Shown: piece after piece, positions 53,475 to 63,755 of the stretch
Numbering within the stretch: the first letter of the stretch is position 1
How the letters are laid out: each line of letters begins with the position of its first letter
From: Methylobacterium sp. Leaf117
GTDB taxonomy: Bacteria; Pseudomonadota; Alphaproteobacteria; Rhizobiales; Beijerinckiaceae
NCBI RefSeq assembly: GCF_001422985.1
Contig: NZ_LMNL01000001.1
Coordinates: forward strand, 753,151 to 817,150
DNA length: 64,000 nucleotides
Direction of reading: 5' to 3'
Made by a program: the position numbers and the translations under genes
Notes under the pieces: generated by a model
Databases searched by the model: none
Told to the model about the DNA's origin: nothing
The model's input: only the letters and a program-made list of their open reading frames with translations

Positions 53475-53637
53475 GGGCGTCGGCGCCCAATGCTTCGCAA
53501 GCCTTCATTGACCATTACGGTCACGCTTGGGTGAGCCGAGGGAAACGCTTTCGGCGTTTGTGCGTTTTCTGCGTCCGGGCCTCGCGGACAAGCGGGCACG
53601 GAATGTCGAGTCTCGACAGATCCAGGGAGTTGAAAAC

Positions 53638-53934
53638 GTGCTGAGGAAACTCGTGCTGGCCGCGCTGCTGGCCCTAGGCTTCGCTGCCACGGCGCCGCAG
53701 GGCGCTTCGGCCGCCCCCATCGGCCCCGCCCTCGCCCTCCAGAGCGAGGCTGCCCCGGCCGCCGTACAGACCGTGCAGTATTACGGTTACCGCCGCCGCT
53801 TCTATGGCCCGCGTCGCTTCTACGGCCCGCGCCCCTTCTACGGCCGCCGCTACTATGGCCCGCGCCGCTTCTACGGCCCGCGTCGTTTCTATGGTCCGCG
53901 CCGCTTTTACGGCCCGCGCCGCTTCTACTACTAA
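53638..53934 (+). CDS. Exported FYGPRR-repeat protein
   Basis: A 98-residue protein from GTG 53638 with a signal peptide (about 1-26, cleavage after ASA). Then a C-terminal half of RRFYGP-type repeats (Tyr/Arg/Phe/Gly/Pro), about seven units, encoded by 18-bp DNA repeats. The tyrosine/arginine-rich surface could be an adhesive or RNA/polyphenol-binding material. No known family is assigned. CAGGGA precedes the start. A stem-loop terminator follows. Confidence 0.7.
   Translation: MLRKLVLAALLALGFAATAPQGASAAPIGPALALQSEAAPAAVQTVQYYGYRRRFYGPRRFYGPRPFYGRRYYGPRRFYGPRRFYGPRRFYGPRRFYY
53797..53931 (+). repeat. 18-bp tandem repeats encoding FYGPRR units
   Basis: Repeating units near CGCCGCTTCTATGGCCCG run for about 135 bp, with synonymous differences between copies. 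The mixed copies suggest older amplification plus exchange. The frame is preserved. Confidence 0.8.
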
Positions 53935-53978
53935 GCGTCCCGAACCGGTCCCCTTCGGGGACGTCTGATCTCTCGCGG

Positions 53979-54012
53979 CCCGGCCTTCGTGAATCGAAGG
54001 TCGGGTGTCGTC
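53979..54012 (+). terminator. Hairpin terminator after the FYGPRR gene
   Basis: CCCGGCCTTCG (53979-53989) pairs with CGAAGGTCGGG (53995-54005), one G:U, followed by a T-containing stretch. Confidence 0.6.
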
Positions 54013-54119
54013 GTTTAGAGCACTAAAATTCGTATCTTCGGATGGGAAGTGGCGTCATCCTGCGCTAAACTGCCGAGCTGGAGACGACCCGCATCAGACG
54101 GCATCGCTCCCGAGGGAAC

Positions 54120-54251
54120 ATGATGAACGCCATCGCCGCCCGGCGCGCCTCCGCGCGCCCGATCTGGGAGTCGATCCCCCTCGAACTCCTCGTCTCGATC
54201 AGCGCCGTGATCCTTGCGGGCGCGCTCAAACTGGCCGACCTGATACCCTGA
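54120..54251 (+). CDS. Candidate 43-residue single-span membrane protein
   Basis: A short frame (MMNAIAARRASARPIW...) with one C-terminal membrane helix (LELLVSISAVILAGALKLADL). The ribosome site GAGGGA at 54112 supports translation. No family is recognised. It is similar in design to the frame at 12171. Confidence 0.45.
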   Translation: MMNAIAARRASARPIWESIPLELLVSISAVILAGALKLADLIP

Positions 54252-54360
54252 GGCGGTGAAGCGCGGTCCGGCGTCTCTCCCGAGGAACGCTGTGCGGGGC
54301 GGGATCGGCCGCCACGCGGGCTGGCCCCCGGAATGCAGGCGAAACGGCGCGCGATTGGGC

Positions 54361-54384
54361 GTGGACGTAGGCGTGGACGTAGGA
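54361..54384 (+). repeat. Tandem 12-bp repeat before the thioesterase gene
   Basis: GTGGACGTAGGC is followed directly by GTGGACGTAGGA, ending one base before ATG 54385. The second copy's GTAGGA is the probable ribosome site. Confidence 0.6.
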
Positions 54385-54792
54385 ATGAGTGGGATCATGG
54401 CGGAAACCGAGGCGGTGCGGCTCCCGAGCGGCGACCTGACGGTGCGCACCATCGCGATGCCGGCGGACACCAACGCCAACGGAGACATCTTCGGCGGCTG
54501 GGTAATGTCGCAGATGGATCAGGCCGGGGGCATCGCGGCCGTCGAGCGCTCGCAGGGGCGGGCGGTCACCGTCGCGGTCGATGCCATGACCTTCATCCGC
54601 CCGGTGCGGGTGGGCGACGTGCTCTGCGTCTACACCCGGATCGCGCGCGTCGGGCGCAGCTCGATGAAGATCGAGGTTCAGGCCTGGGCCCGGCGCTTTC
54701 GCACGCAGTTGCGCGAACAGGTCACCGAGGCGACCTTCACCTTCGTGGCGATCGACGACGAGGGCCGGCCGCGTCCGCTCGAAACCGCCTGA
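54385..54792 (+). CDS. Acyl-CoA thioesterase, YciA family
   Basis: A 135-residue hot-dog-fold enzyme. The motif ANGDIFGGWVMSQMDQAGGIAA holds the catalytic Asp and the CoA-site glycines, and VTVAVDAMTFIRPVRVGDVL is typical of YciA. It hydrolyses acyl-CoAs to free acids and CoA in the cytoplasm. The start is ATG 54385, with 54397 as an alternative. It stands alone, convergent with the metallopeptidase. Confidence 0.88.
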   Translation: MSGIMAETEAVRLPSGDLTVRTIAMPADTNANGDIFGGWVMSQMDQAGGIAAVERSQGRAVTVAVDAMTFIRPVRVGDVLCVYTRIARVGRSSMKIEVQAWARRFRTQLREQVTEATFTFVAIDDEGRPRPLETA

Positions 54793-54820
54793 CCGAGCGC
54801 GGCGACGGTCGGACCGCGCC

Positions 54821-55969
54821 TCACGCGTTCGGGGCCGCCACTTTCTGGCGCAGGCCGGAAATCACCGCTTTGAGGATGTCGGCATCGGAATCGTTGCTGC
54901 CCATGCAGCGGACGGATTCGATGCGCTCATGCACGAAGGACAGCTTGGCGATCACCGCCGGCGTCAGCTTGAACGGGAACAGGGCCGGCTGGCCCATGCT
55001 GCGGCTGAGGGAATTCACCGCGTAGGTCAGGGGCAGCCAGGCCTCGACGATGCGGCTGAAATCCGTGGTCCGGTACGGGTCGAAATCGATCACCACCGGC
55101 TCGGCCGGGCCGTGGCGCAGGCGTGGGCGCACGCGCATCTCGAAGGTGCTGGCGGTCTCCAGGGTGTCGACGATGTGGAGGTACTGCGCCCAGGTCTCGG
55201 CGAAATCCTCCCACGGATGGGCCGTGGCGTAGGCGCTGACGTAGCCTTCCTCCCAGTCCGCCGGCGCTCCGTGCGCATAATGACGCTGCAGCGCCCCCGA
55301 GTAGTTCAGCCGCTCGTCGCCGAACAGCGACCGGAAGGTCCACAGGCTCTGGTCGAAGCGAACCAGCACATTCCAGAAATAATGCCCGATCTCATGGCGG
55401 AAATGCCCGAGGAGCGTGCGGTAATACTCACCGAACAGCATCCGCCGGCGCTCCCGCTCGACATCGTCGGCCTCCGCGATGTTGAGGGTGATGAGGCCGC
55501 TGCGATGCCCGGTGAGGACGGGCGGTCCGATCTGGTAGCTCTCCGAGGGATCGACCAGGAAGTCGAAGGCGAGGCCGGTGGTGGGGTTCTCGTCGCGGGT
55601 CATCAGCGGCAGGTCGAGCCGCAGGAGCGAGTAGAACAGCCGGTGCTTGGCCGCCTCGATCTGGCGCCAGCGGGTCAGGTTCCAGGCGATCGAGAGATCC
55701 GGCACGACATGGTTGTGCCGGCAGGTGATGCAGTAGCGGTTCGGCGAATCCTCCGGCACCAGCCAGTTGCAGGCGTCGTGATCGGCGTTGGCGCAGAAGC
55801 GGTAGCGGCGTCCGGGATTGGCATAGGCGTGCCACAGGCCGCCCACAGGCTCCAGGGCCGACATCTCGTGGATCTCGCAGGCATAGCCCAGCCGGCGCTC
55901 GCAGCTCTCGCAATGGGTGCTCTCGAAGCTGATCGGCTGGTCACAGGCCTGGCACTGGAAGATTTTCAT
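54821..55969 (-). CDS. Zinc-dependent metallopeptidase-like protein
   Basis: A 382-residue protein. The N-terminal ~90 residues hold paired Cys motifs (CQAC, CESC, later CITC), suggesting zinc ribbon folds. The central HEIGHYFW (H192, E193, H196) is a HExxH zinc-protease motif. Related proteins are annotated as putative zinc-binding peptidases (DUF2248). There is no signal peptide, so cytosolic action is inferred. It is divergent from the transglutaminase/ATP-grasp cluster, with a 472-bp spacer, and may be functionally linked. Confidence 0.75.
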   Translation of the reverse strand: MKIFQCQACDQPISFESTHCESCERRLGYACEIHEMSALEPVGGLWHAYANPGRRYRFCANADHDACNWLVPEDSPNRYCITCRHNHVVPDLSIAWNLTRWRQIEAAKHRLFYSLLRLDLPLMTRDENPTTGLAFDFLVDPSESYQIGPPVLTGHRSGLITLNIAEADDVERERRRMLFGEYYRTLLGHFRHEIGHYFWNVLVRFDQSLWTFRSLFGDERLNYSGALQRHYAHGAPADWEEGYVSAYATAHPWEDFAETWAQYLHIVDTLETASTFEMRVRPRLRHGPAEPVVIDFDPYRTTDFSRIVEAWLPLTYAVNSLSRSMGQPALFPFKLTPAVIAKLSFVHERIESVRCMGSNDSDADILKAVISGLRQKVAAPNA

Positions 55970-56441
55970 GGATTCGTCGCGAAACGCCTTTCCTGTCTGT
56001 CGATCACGCGTCGCATGCCGCCCGTGAAGGAACCCTCATAGCCTATTCGCGTGCGGCAGGGGGGCAAAGCATGGGCCGAGGCCGAAGTTCCTGTCCCCCG
56101 CACCGCATCGGGACTGCCGGCCGACCCTTCGGGGCAGGATGCCGGCAGCATACGGGAACACACACGAAGCGCCTGCGGTGCACGAAACTTGCTAGTCGAT
56201 GGCGCCCGTACACGTCCTGGCTGCTTCCGGCCCGCCGGCGGCGGGCGCGGCGGGCGGGTCGCCCCGAAGGCTTGCAGCCCGGCGGGCCATCGCTCCGAAG
56301 GCCATCGCGTGCGGGTCGCCGTTCGCGTATGTCTCTGGTGAAGCTTCTTCCGGGTCACCGCAGGGTGGTGCCCCGTTTCTCCGCCGCCGGTGCGTGCCCC
56401 GCACATGTCCGGCGCCCTGTCCAGATACAGCGGGAGCCCCC
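55970..56441. other. Divergent region between metallopeptidase and transglutaminase cluster
   Basis: These 472 bases hold both promoters. The high-GC open frames in it have no coding signal I can support. No structured RNA, repeat or known operator was recognised by eye. Confidence 0.4.
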
Positions 56442-59400
56442 GTGTCGATCAAAGCCGCCCTGCACCACGTCACCCACTACACCTACGATCGGCCGATCGC
56501 GCTCGGACCGCAGGTGATCCGCCTGCGCCCGGCGCCGCACACGCGCACCGCCGTGCCGGCCTATTCGCTCAAGGTCCTGCCCGAGAACCACTTCATCAAC
56601 TGGCAGCAGGACCCGAACGGCAACTGGCTCGCCCGGCTGATCTTCCCGGAGAAGACGACCGAGCTGAAGATCGAGGTCGACCTCACCGCCGACATGTCGG
56701 TGATCAACCCGTTCGACTTCTTCGTCGAGGATTACGCCCAGGCCCGCGGCTTCACCTATGCGGACGACCTCACCGCCGAGCTGAAACCCTACCTCGTCCT
56801 CGACGACGCCATGGCGCCGGAAGTCGACGCCTTCCTGGAGCGCCTGCCGGCCGAGCCCAACACGGTGCTGTTCCTGGTGGCGCTCAACGCCCAGGTGGCG
56901 GGCGAGATCACCTACGGCGTTCGCATGGAACCCGGCGTGCAGAGTGCCGCCGAGACCCTGACGCTCAAGAGCGGCTCCTGCCGCGACTCGGCCTGGCTGA
57001 TGGTGCAGATCCTGCGCCGCATCGGCCTCGCCGCCCGCTTCGTCTCGGGCTACCTGATCCAGCTCGTGCCAGACACCACGGCGGTCGACGGCCCGGCCGG
57101 CACCACCACCGACTTCACCGACCTGCACGCCTGGGCCGAGGTCTACCTGCCCGGCGCCGGCTGGATCGGGCTCGACGCCACTTCGGGCCTCCTCTGCGGC
57201 GAGGGGCACATCCCCCTGGCGGCCACCCCGCACTACGCCTCGGCGGCCCCGATTTCGGGCCTCGCCGAGCCGGCGAAGGTCGAGTTCGGCTTCGAGATGA
57301 CGGTGACCCGCGTGGCCGAGGCGCCGCGCATCACCAAGCCGTTCTCCGAGGAGGTCTGGTCCGCCATGGACGCGCTCGGCGAGCGCATCGACGCCGATCT
57401 CGCCGCGCAGGACGTCCGCCTGACCATGGGCGGCGAGCCGACCTTCGTCTCCATCGACGACTTCGAATCGGCCGAATGGAACGCGGCCGCGGTCGGCCCG
57501 ACCAAGCGCGGCCTCGCCGACAAGCTGATCCGGCGCCTGCGCACCCGCTTCGCCCCCGGCGGCATGCTGCATTACGGCCAGGGCAAGTGGTATCCGGGCG
57601 AGAGCCTGCCGCGCTGGGCCTTCGCCCTGTACTGGCGCCGGGACAGCGTGCCGGTCTGGACCGATGCCGACCTGATCGCCGCCGAGGACGGCCCGCGCGA
57701 CGCGACCATCCACAAGGCCAAGGACCTGATCGACGGAGTCGCCAAGCGCCTCGGTCTCGGCGCCTACGTGTTCCCGGCCTTCGAGGACCCGGTCTACTGG
57801 ACCGAGAAGCGCGACGAGCTGCCCGTCAACGTCACCACCGCCGAGCCGCATTACCCCAACCCCGAGACCAATGCCCGCATGGCCCGGGTGTTCGAGCGGG
57901 GACTGGGCGAGGCCGCCGGCTACGCCCTGCCGCTGGCCAGCCTGCCCACCGGCAAGGATGGGGATTCCGACCGGCTGTGGATCTCCGAGCCCTGGGAGTT
58001 CCGCCGCGGCCACGCCTTCCTGACGCCGGGGGACTCGCCCGTGGGCTATCGCCTGCCGCTCTCCGCGCTGCCCCACGTGCCGCAGGAGCACTATCCCTAC
58101 TACCAGCCGCAGGACACGCTCGAGGAGCGCGATGCGCTGCCCGAAAGCCATCCCGGCCCCGAGACCGTCAACGGCTCCGGCGTCACCGGCGTGGCCGTGC
58201 GGACCGCCTTCGCGGTGGAGCCGCGCGACGGCATCCTGCACGTCTTCATGCCGCCGCTGCAGCGGGTCGACGAGTACCTGGAACTGCTCGGCCACCTGGA
58301 GGGTGCCGCCGCCGAGTTGAAGCAGACCCTGCACATCGAGGGCTACGAGCCGCCCTTCGACCCGCGCCTGAACGTCATCAAGGTCACGCCCGACCCCGGC
58401 GTGATCGAGGTCAACGTGCATCCCGCCCCGACCTGGCGCGACGCGGTGCGGATCACCACCGACCTCTACGAGGATGCCCGCCAGATCCGTCTCGGCGCCC
58501 AGAAGTTCATGACCGACGGGCGCCATACCGGCACCGGCGGCGGCAACCACGTGGTGCTGGGCGGCGCGACCCCCAACGATTCGCCGTTCCTGCGCCGGCC
58601 CGACCTGCTGAAGAGCTTGGTGCTGTACTGGCAGCGCCACCCGGCCATGTCCTACCTGTTCTCCGGCCTCTACATCGGTCCGACGAGCCAGGCGCCGCGC
58701 ATGGACGAGGCGCGCCATGACGGGCTCTACGAGCTCGAGATCGCGATGGCGCAGGTACCCAAGCCCGACGAGCCCAACATCCCGCGCTGGCTCGTCGACC
58801 GCATCTTCCGCAACATCCTGGTGGACGTGACCGGCAACACCCACCGGTCCGAGATCTGCATCGACAAGCTCTACTCGCCGGACGGCCCCACCGGCCGCCT
58901 GGGCCTGCTCGAGTTCCGCTCCTTCGAGATGCCGCCGGACCCGCGCATGAGCCTGGCGCAGCAGCTCCTCCTGCGCGCCATCGTGGCCTGGCTCTGGCGC
59001 GAGCCGCAGGCCGGCGGCTGTGTCCGCTGGGGCACGGGCCTGCATGATCGCTTCATGCTGCCCCACTTCTTGTGGGCCGACTTCCTCGGCGTGCTGGAAG
59101 ACTTGCGGGCAGCCGGCTACGACTTCGACCCGGCGGCTTTTGTTGCGCAGCGCGAGTTCCGCTTCCCGGTGTTCGGGACGGTGGAGCAGGGCGGCGTCAA
59201 GCTGGAGCTGCGCCAGGCCCTCGAACCCTGGCACGTGCTGGGCGAGGAGGGCGCGATCGGGGGCACCGTGCGGTACGTGGATTCGTCGGTGGAGCGGCTG
59301 CAGGTGAAGGTCGAGGGCTATGTCCCCGGCCGGCACATCATCGCCTGCAACGGCCGGCGCCTGCCGATGACCGGCACCGGGACCTCGGGCGAGGCGGTGG

Positions 59401-59726
59401 CGGGCCTGCGCTTCAAGGCGTGGCAGCCGGCCTCCTCGCTGCATCCGACGATCCCCGCGCACTCGCCGCTCACCATCGACATCCTCGATGCCTGGAGCGG
59501 CCGGTCGCTCGGGGGCTGCCGTTACCATGTCAGCCATCCGGGCGGGCGCAACTACGAGACCTTCCCGGTCAACACCTACGAGGCGGAGGGGCGTCGCCTC
59601 GCCCGCTTCCAGGCCCACGGCCACACCCCGGGCAAGATCGCGATGCCGCCGGAGGAGACCAACCGCGAGTTCCCGATGACGCTCGACCTGCGCATGCCGG
59701 CCCCGCCGGGCGTCACGCCCCGATGA
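56442..59726 (+). CDS. Transglutaminase-DUF2126 fusion protein
   Basis: A 1094-residue protein. The N-terminal bacterial transglutaminase N-domain (about 3-85) is followed by the transglutaminase core with C180 in [11 protein letters not shown]229 in [10 protein letters not shown] and D245 in GLDATSG, giving a full Cys-His-Asp triad. The long C-terminal region (about 290-1090) is DUF2126, a domain predicted to belong to an amide-ligase group. It is predicted to make or cleave amide links in peptides. It starts at GTG 56442 and is the first of three overlapping genes. Confidence 0.88.
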   Translation: MSIKAALHHVTHYTYDRPIALGPQVIRLRPAPHTRTAVPAYSLKVLPENHFINWQQDPNGNWLARLIFPEKTTELKIEVDLTADMSVINPFDFFVEDYAQARGFTYADDLTAELKPYLVLDDAMAPEVDAFLERLPAEPNTVLFLVALNAQVAGEITYGVRMEPGVQSAAETLTLKSGSCRDSAWLMVQILRRIGLAARFVSGYLIQLVPDTTAVDGPAGTTTDFTDLHAWAEVYLPGAGWIGLDATSGLLCGEGHIPLAATPHYASAAPISGLAEPAKVEFGFEMTVTRVAEAPRITKPFSEEVWSAMDALGERIDADLAAQDVRLTMGGEPTFVSIDDFESAEWNAAAVGPTKRGLADKLIRRLRTRFAPGGMLHYGQGKWYPGESLPRWAFALYWRRDSVPVWTDADLIAAEDGPRDATIHKAKDLIDGVAKRLGLGAYVFPAFEDPVYWTEKRDELPVNVTTAEPHYPNPETNARMARVFERGLGEAAGYALPLASLPTGKDGDSDRLWISEPWEFRRGHAFLTPGDSPVGYRLPLSALPHVPQEHYPYYQPQDTLEERDALPESHPGPETVNGSGVTGVAVRTAFAVEPRDGILHVFMPPLQRVDEYLELLGHLEGAAAELKQTLHIEGYEPPFDPRLNVIKVTPDPGVIEVNVHPAPTWRDAVRITTDLYEDARQIRLGAQKFMTDGRHTGTGGGNHVVLGGATPNDSPFLRRPDLLKSLVLYWQRHPAMSYLFSGLYIGPTSQAPRMDEARHDGLYELEIAMAQVPKPDEPNIPRWLVDRIFRNILVDVTGNTHRSEICIDKLYSPDGPTGRLGLLEFRSFEMPPDPRMSLAQQLLLRAIVAWLWREPQAGGCVRWGTGLHDRFMLPHFLWADFLGVLEDLRAAGYDFDPAAFVAQREFRFPVFGTVEQGGVKLELRQALEPWHVLGEEGAIGGTVRYVDSSVERLQVKVEGYVPGRHIIACNGRRLPMTGTGTSGEAVAGLRFKAWQPASSLHPTIPAHSPLTIDILDAWSGRSLGGCRYHVSHPGGRNYETFPVNTYEAEGRRLARFQAHGHTPGKIAMPPEETNREFPMTLDLRMPAPPGVTPR

Positions 59727-62242
59727 GCGAGGCGGCTACGGCGGAGAGACAGGGACGGGCCGAGCGCCTCGCGCGCTGGACCTCCGCCTATCGGCCGCAG
59801 CCGGGCGTGCCGGACGAGTTCATGGACCGCGATGGCCGGCCGAAGGGGGCTTGGCTACGCTTCCTCGACCGGCTCGGCGACCTCGACGAACTGGAGATCG
59901 GCGCACGCTTCGTCTCGGCGGTGCGCCGTATCCGCGACACCGGCATCTCGTACCGGATCTACGGCGACAAGCGCGAGCACGCCTGGCCGCTCGGATCGCT
60001 GCCGCTGGTCATCGAGCAGGGGGACTGGGAGGCCCTGAGCGCCGGCATCGTCGAGCGCGCCGGTCTGATGGAATCGATCCTTTCGGACCTCTACGGCGCG
60101 GGCCGGCTCGTCGCCGGCGGCCTGCTGCCGGCCGCCGTGGTGGCGGGCAGCCCCGAATTCATGCGGCCTCTCGTCGGCGTCACGCCGCCGGGCGGGCGCT
60201 ACCTCAAGCTCTACGCCGCCGACGTCACCCGCGGGCCGGACGGGCGCTGGCGCATCCTGGCCGACCGGACGCAATCGCCCTCCGGCCCCGGCTACGCGCT
60301 GGAGAACCGCCTCGTCCTGACGCGGGCCTTCCCGGACCTCCACGCCGATCTCCGGGTCGAGCGTCTCGCGGCCTTCTTCCAGGCGTTTCGCGATGGCCTC
60401 GCGGTGGGGGCCGAGCGCAGCGACCCGCGCATCTGTCTCCTCACCTCCGGGGTGTTCAGCTCGACCTATGTCGAGCAGGCCGCGCTCGCGCGCTATCTCG
60501 GCCTGCTGCTGGTGGAGGGCGACGACCTCGTGATGCAGGACGGCGCCCTGCATGTCCGCACCGTCTCGGGCCTCAAGCGCGCCGACGTGCTGTGGCGCCG
60601 GATCGATTCGGACTACATCGACCCCCTCGAACTGAACCCGGGCTCCCGCCTCGGCGTGCCCGGCCTCGTGGAGGCCCTGCGCAACGGCAGTCTCGTGGTC
60701 GGCAACATGCCGGGCTCCGGCATCCTCGAATCCGGCGCGCTGGCCGCCTACCTGCCCGGCATTGCCCGACACTTCCTCGGCCGCGACCTGCAGATCGCCG
60801 GGCCGCGAACCTGGTGGTGCGGCGACCCGGATGCCCTGGCGCAGGTGCGCGACAACCTCGACGGGCTGAGCCTGCGCCCGGTGGCCACCCCGCCGAAGGG
60901 CGCGGTGCGCGACGCGATCCTGGCCCCGCACGCCCTCGATGCCGAGCGCGACCGGCTGCTCGCGGCCCTGCGCGACCGGCCCTTCGACTACGTGGCCCAG
61001 GAGACCATGCCGCTCGCCACCATGCCGGGCTGGGACCGGAGCGGCGGCGGTCTCAGGCTGGTGCCGCGCCCCTTCGTGCTGCGCGTCTTCGCGGCGGCGA
61101 CTCCGGACGGCTGGCGCGTGATGCCGGGCGGCTTCTGCCGCATCTCGGAGCGGCCGGAGGTCGAGCCCCTGGAGATGCGCGCCGGCATCAAGTCGGCCGA
61201 TGTCTGGGTGCTGTCGCGCGATCCGGTCGATACGGCGACGCTGATCCAGCCGGGCTCCGCCCGGGTGCGCCGCATCGCCGGCCACCTGCCGTCGCGGGCC
61301 GCCGACAACCTGTTCTGGTTCGGGCGCTACGTCGAGCGGGCCGAGGCGGTGATCCGCCTCGTCGTCGCCCATCTGGGCAGCGTCGGCTCCGCCGTCATCG
61401 CCGACATGGCGGGCGACGCCAAGGCCCCGACGGCCCTGCGCATCCGGGCGCTGCTCGACGAGTGGGGCGCCATCGAGGCCCCGAACCTGCCCACCGCCGC
61501 CCTGGCCCAGCAGGCGCTGAGCGGCGCGGACGCCTACGGCTCGGCCCTGCGCCACAGCCTGTCGGCCCGGGCCAACGCCGCAACCTTGCGCGAACGCCTG
61601 TCGGGCGAGGCCTGGCGGGCCCTCGCCGATCTCAAGGACCTGCTGGAGATCGACGCGGGCCACGTCCTGTCGGAAGCGGAACTGCTCAGCCTCGCCGAGC
61701 GAGCGCTCAGCCACATCGCGGCCCTGTCGGGTCTGGCGCAGGAGAATATGAACCGCACCGCCGGCTGGCACTTCGTCGATCTCGGCCGCCGCATCGAACG
61801 GGCGATCAACACCTGCGCCTTCGCGACGCGCTTTGCGGGCGACGAGGCCACGGCGGAGGATCTCGGCGTGATGCTGTCCCTGTGCGATTCACACGTCTCG
61901 TTCGGCGCCCGGTACCTTCAGGGCGTAGCCCTGGACCCGGTGCGCGACATGGTGCTGCTCGATCCGTTCAATCCGCGCTCGGTGGCCTTCCAGGTCGAGG
62001 CGATCGTCCGGCATCTCGGGGAGTTGCCGGTCCTACGGGTCGACGGGCTGCCCGAGCCGCAGCAGCGCCTCGCCGCTAGGCTCGCGGCCGAGTTCGCCAC
62101 CGGCGAGGCGGCGGAGTTCGACGGCGCGGCCTTGACCCGACTCGAGAACGCGGTCGAGGGCCTCGCCGACGCCATCGCCACCCGCTACTTCCCCAACGGG
62201 CCGCACGCCCTGCGCCCCGAGAAGCTGGTGGGGCTCGCGTGA
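59723..62242 (+). CDS. Circularly permuted ATP-grasp plus alpha-E protein
   Basis: An 839-residue protein. The N-terminal half (about 60-490) is a circularly permuted ATP-grasp domain ([16 protein letters not shown] and [28 protein letters not shown] segments). The C-terminal half (about 525-830) is alpha-E (DUF403), helical, opening [24 protein letters not shown]. The start ATGA overlaps the DUF2126 gene. ATP-grasp proteins form amide bonds; alpha-E is thought to be a helical partner. Together they likely make a peptide that transglutaminases modify. Confidence 0.87.
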   Translation: MSEAATAERQGRAERLARWTSAYRPQPGVPDEFMDRDGRPKGAWLRFLDRLGDLDELEIGARFVSAVRRIRDTGISYRIYGDKREHAWPLGSLPLVIEQGDWEALSAGIVERAGLMESILSDLYGAGRLVAGGLLPAAVVAGSPEFMRPLVGVTPPGGRYLKLYAADVTRGPDGRWRILADRTQSPSGPGYALENRLVLTRAFPDLHADLRVERLAAFFQAFRDGLAVGAERSDPRICLLTSGVFSSTYVEQAALARYLGLLLVEGDDLVMQDGALHVRTVSGLKRADVLWRRIDSDYIDPLELNPGSRLGVPGLVEALRNGSLVVGNMPGSGILESGALAAYLPGIARHFLGRDLQIAGPRTWWCGDPDALAQVRDNLDGLSLRPVATPPKGAVRDAILAPHALDAERDRLLAALRDRPFDYVAQETMPLATMPGWDRSGGGLRLVPRPFVLRVFAAATPDGWRVMPGGFCRISERPEVEPLEMRAGIKSADVWVLSRDPVDTATLIQPGSARVRRIAGHLPSRAADNLFWFGRYVERAEAVIRLVVAHLGSVGSAVIADMAGDAKAPTALRIRALLDEWGAIEAPNLPTAALAQQALSGADAYGSALRHSLSARANAATLRERLSGEAWRALADLKDLLEIDAGHVLSEAELLSLAERALSHIAALSGLAQENMNRTAGWHFVDLGRRIERAINTCAFATRFAGDEATAEDLGVMLSLCDSHVSFGARYLQGVALDPVRDMVLLDPFNPRSVAFQVEAIVRHLGELPVLRVDGLPEPQQRLAARLAAEFATGEAAEFDGAALTRLENAVEGLADAIATRYFPNGPHALRPEKLVGLA

Positions 62243-63156
62243 TCTATACGCTGCGCCACCTCACCACCTACCGCTATGCCCGCCCGGTCCGCTTCGCCCG
62301 CTGCGCCCTGCGCCTGCGCCCGCGCGACGGCGAGGGCCAGACGGTGCTGGAGAGCAGCCTGACGATCGCGCCCGACCCGCGCACGCGGGTGGTGCGGCGC
62401 GACTATTTCGGCCTCGACGTGACCGTGGTGACGATCGACGCGCCCCATACCGAACTGCGGGTCGAGGCGCTGTCGCGGGTGCGCGTCGAGCGCGCGCCGC
62501 TGCCCGCCCCCGAATCCGGCCGCGCCTGGGAGCAGGTGCGCGACGAGTCCGTCACCGGACGCCGCCTCGGTCCCGACGAGCCGGTGCATTTCCAGTTCCC
62601 GAGCGTCCGCGTGCCCCTGGTGCCGGCTGTGACGGACTATGCCCGCGTCAGCTTCCCGCCCGGCCGCAGCGCCTACGGGGGCGCCGTCGATCTCATGCAG
62701 CGCATCCGGGCGGATTTCCGGTTCGACGCGAAGGCGACCACGGTCCACACGCCCCTCGCCGAGGCCTTCGCCCTCAGGGCCGGCGTCTGCCAGGACTTCA
62801 CCCACATCATGATCGCGGGCCTGCGCGGGCTCGGCCTGCCGGCCGCCTATGTCAGCGGCTACCTGCGGACGATCCCGCCGGTCGGGCGCCCGCGCCTGCG
62901 CGGCGCCGATGCGAGCCACGCCTGGGTCTCGGTCTGGTGCGGCGACAGCTGGATCGGCCTCGATCCCACCAACGGCATCGGCATGTGCGACGATCACATC
63001 GTGGTGGCGCGCGGGCGCGACTACACCGATGTCTCACCCATCGACGGCATCGTCTCCTCGTCCGGTCCGCAGAAGCTCAAGGTCGAGGTCGACGTGGTGC
63101 CGGACGGCGAGCCGATGCCCGAGGCCGCCGCCGCCCCCCAGACCGTCCCGGCCTGA
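62239..63156 (+). CDS. Second transglutaminase-family protein
   Basis: A 305-residue protein with the N-terminal transglutaminase domain (about 1-80) and core. C184 in AGVCQDFTHIM, H227 in ASHAWVSVWC and D242 in GLDPTNG form the catalytic triad. It is shorter than the DUF2126 fusion. The GTG start overlaps the ATP-grasp stop (GTGA), so the three genes are coupled. It may cleave or transfer peptide amides. Confidence 0.9.
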   Translation: MIYTLRHLTTYRYARPVRFARCALRLRPRDGEGQTVLESSLTIAPDPRTRVVRRDYFGLDVTVVTIDAPHTELRVEALSRVRVERAPLPAPESGRAWEQVRDESVTGRRLGPDEPVHFQFPSVRVPLVPAVTDYARVSFPPGRSAYGGAVDLMQRIRADFRFDAKATTVHTPLAEAFALRAGVCQDFTHIMIAGLRGLGLPAAYVSGYLRTIPPVGRPRLRGADASHAWVSVWCGDSWIGLDPTNGIGMCDDHIVVARGRDYTDVSPIDGIVSSSGPQKLKVEVDVVPDGEPMPEAAAAPQTVPA

Positions 63157-63196
63157 GCCGGTCCCCGGCGCACGCCCCGCAAGAATTTCGCACCGG

Positions 63197-63649
63197 TCAG
63201 GCCGACTTCGCCGTGAACAGCCGAAACGCCTCCAGGGTCTCGGCGCTGACATGGTGCTCGATGCCCTCGGCGTCGCGGCGCGCGATCTCGGGGCTGACCC
63301 CGAGAGCGCACAGGAACTGCTCGACGATGCGGTGGCGCTCGCGGCTCTGCACGGCCAGGGCCTGACCCGCCTCCGTCAGGAACACACCGCGATAGGGGCG
63401 CTGCTGCACCAGGCCGTCCTCGGCCAAACGCTTGAGCATCTTGGCCACGGTGGGCTGGGCCACTCCGAGGCGGGCGGCGATGTCGACCTGACGCGCCTCG
63501 CCGCCATCGCCGATCAGGTCGGCGATCAGCTCGACGTAATCCTCCACCAGTTCGAGCCGGCGCGCCTCGCGGGCCTGCCGGAAGCTCTCCACGTGGACGT
63601 CGGGATCGACGAGGGCCGTATCGGGGGCGGGGGCGGTCGAATCCTGCAT
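63197..63649 (-). CDS. mntR: MntR-like manganese-dependent regulator
   Basis: A 150-residue DtxR-family regulator with a winged HTH (about 55-95; [28 protein letters not shown]). Aligned with B. subtilis MntR, D37, E40, H106, E128, E131 and H132 match all six metal ligands (D8, E11, H77, E99, E102, H103) at a constant offset of 29. The extra N-terminal ~29 residues are unusual. It represses manganese import when Mn(II) is high. There is no manganese transporter beside it in the window. Confidence 0.88.
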   Translation of the reverse strand: MQDSTAPAPDTALVDPDVHVESFRQAREARRLELVEDYVELIADLIGDGGEARQVDIAARLGVAQPTVAKMLKRLAEDGLVQQRPYRGVFLTEAGQALAVQSRERHRIVEQFLCALGVSPEIARRDAEGIEHHVSAETLEAFRLFTAKSA

Positions 63650-63755
63650 CTGGCCGGCGAACTCCCCCGAATTCAGGCGCCCGGGATAGGCGCCCGAGCC
63701 GGGTTGTACCGAAGCGATGTCCCTGATGGGAGCCCCCAGGCGTCCGAAAGCCGCC

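Noticed and set aside
56355..59624. A 1089-residue minus-strand frame opposite the transglutaminase-DUF2126 gene
   Set aside because: Antisense to a gene with an intact catalytic triad; the composition is that of a codon-bias shadow and no motif is recognisable.
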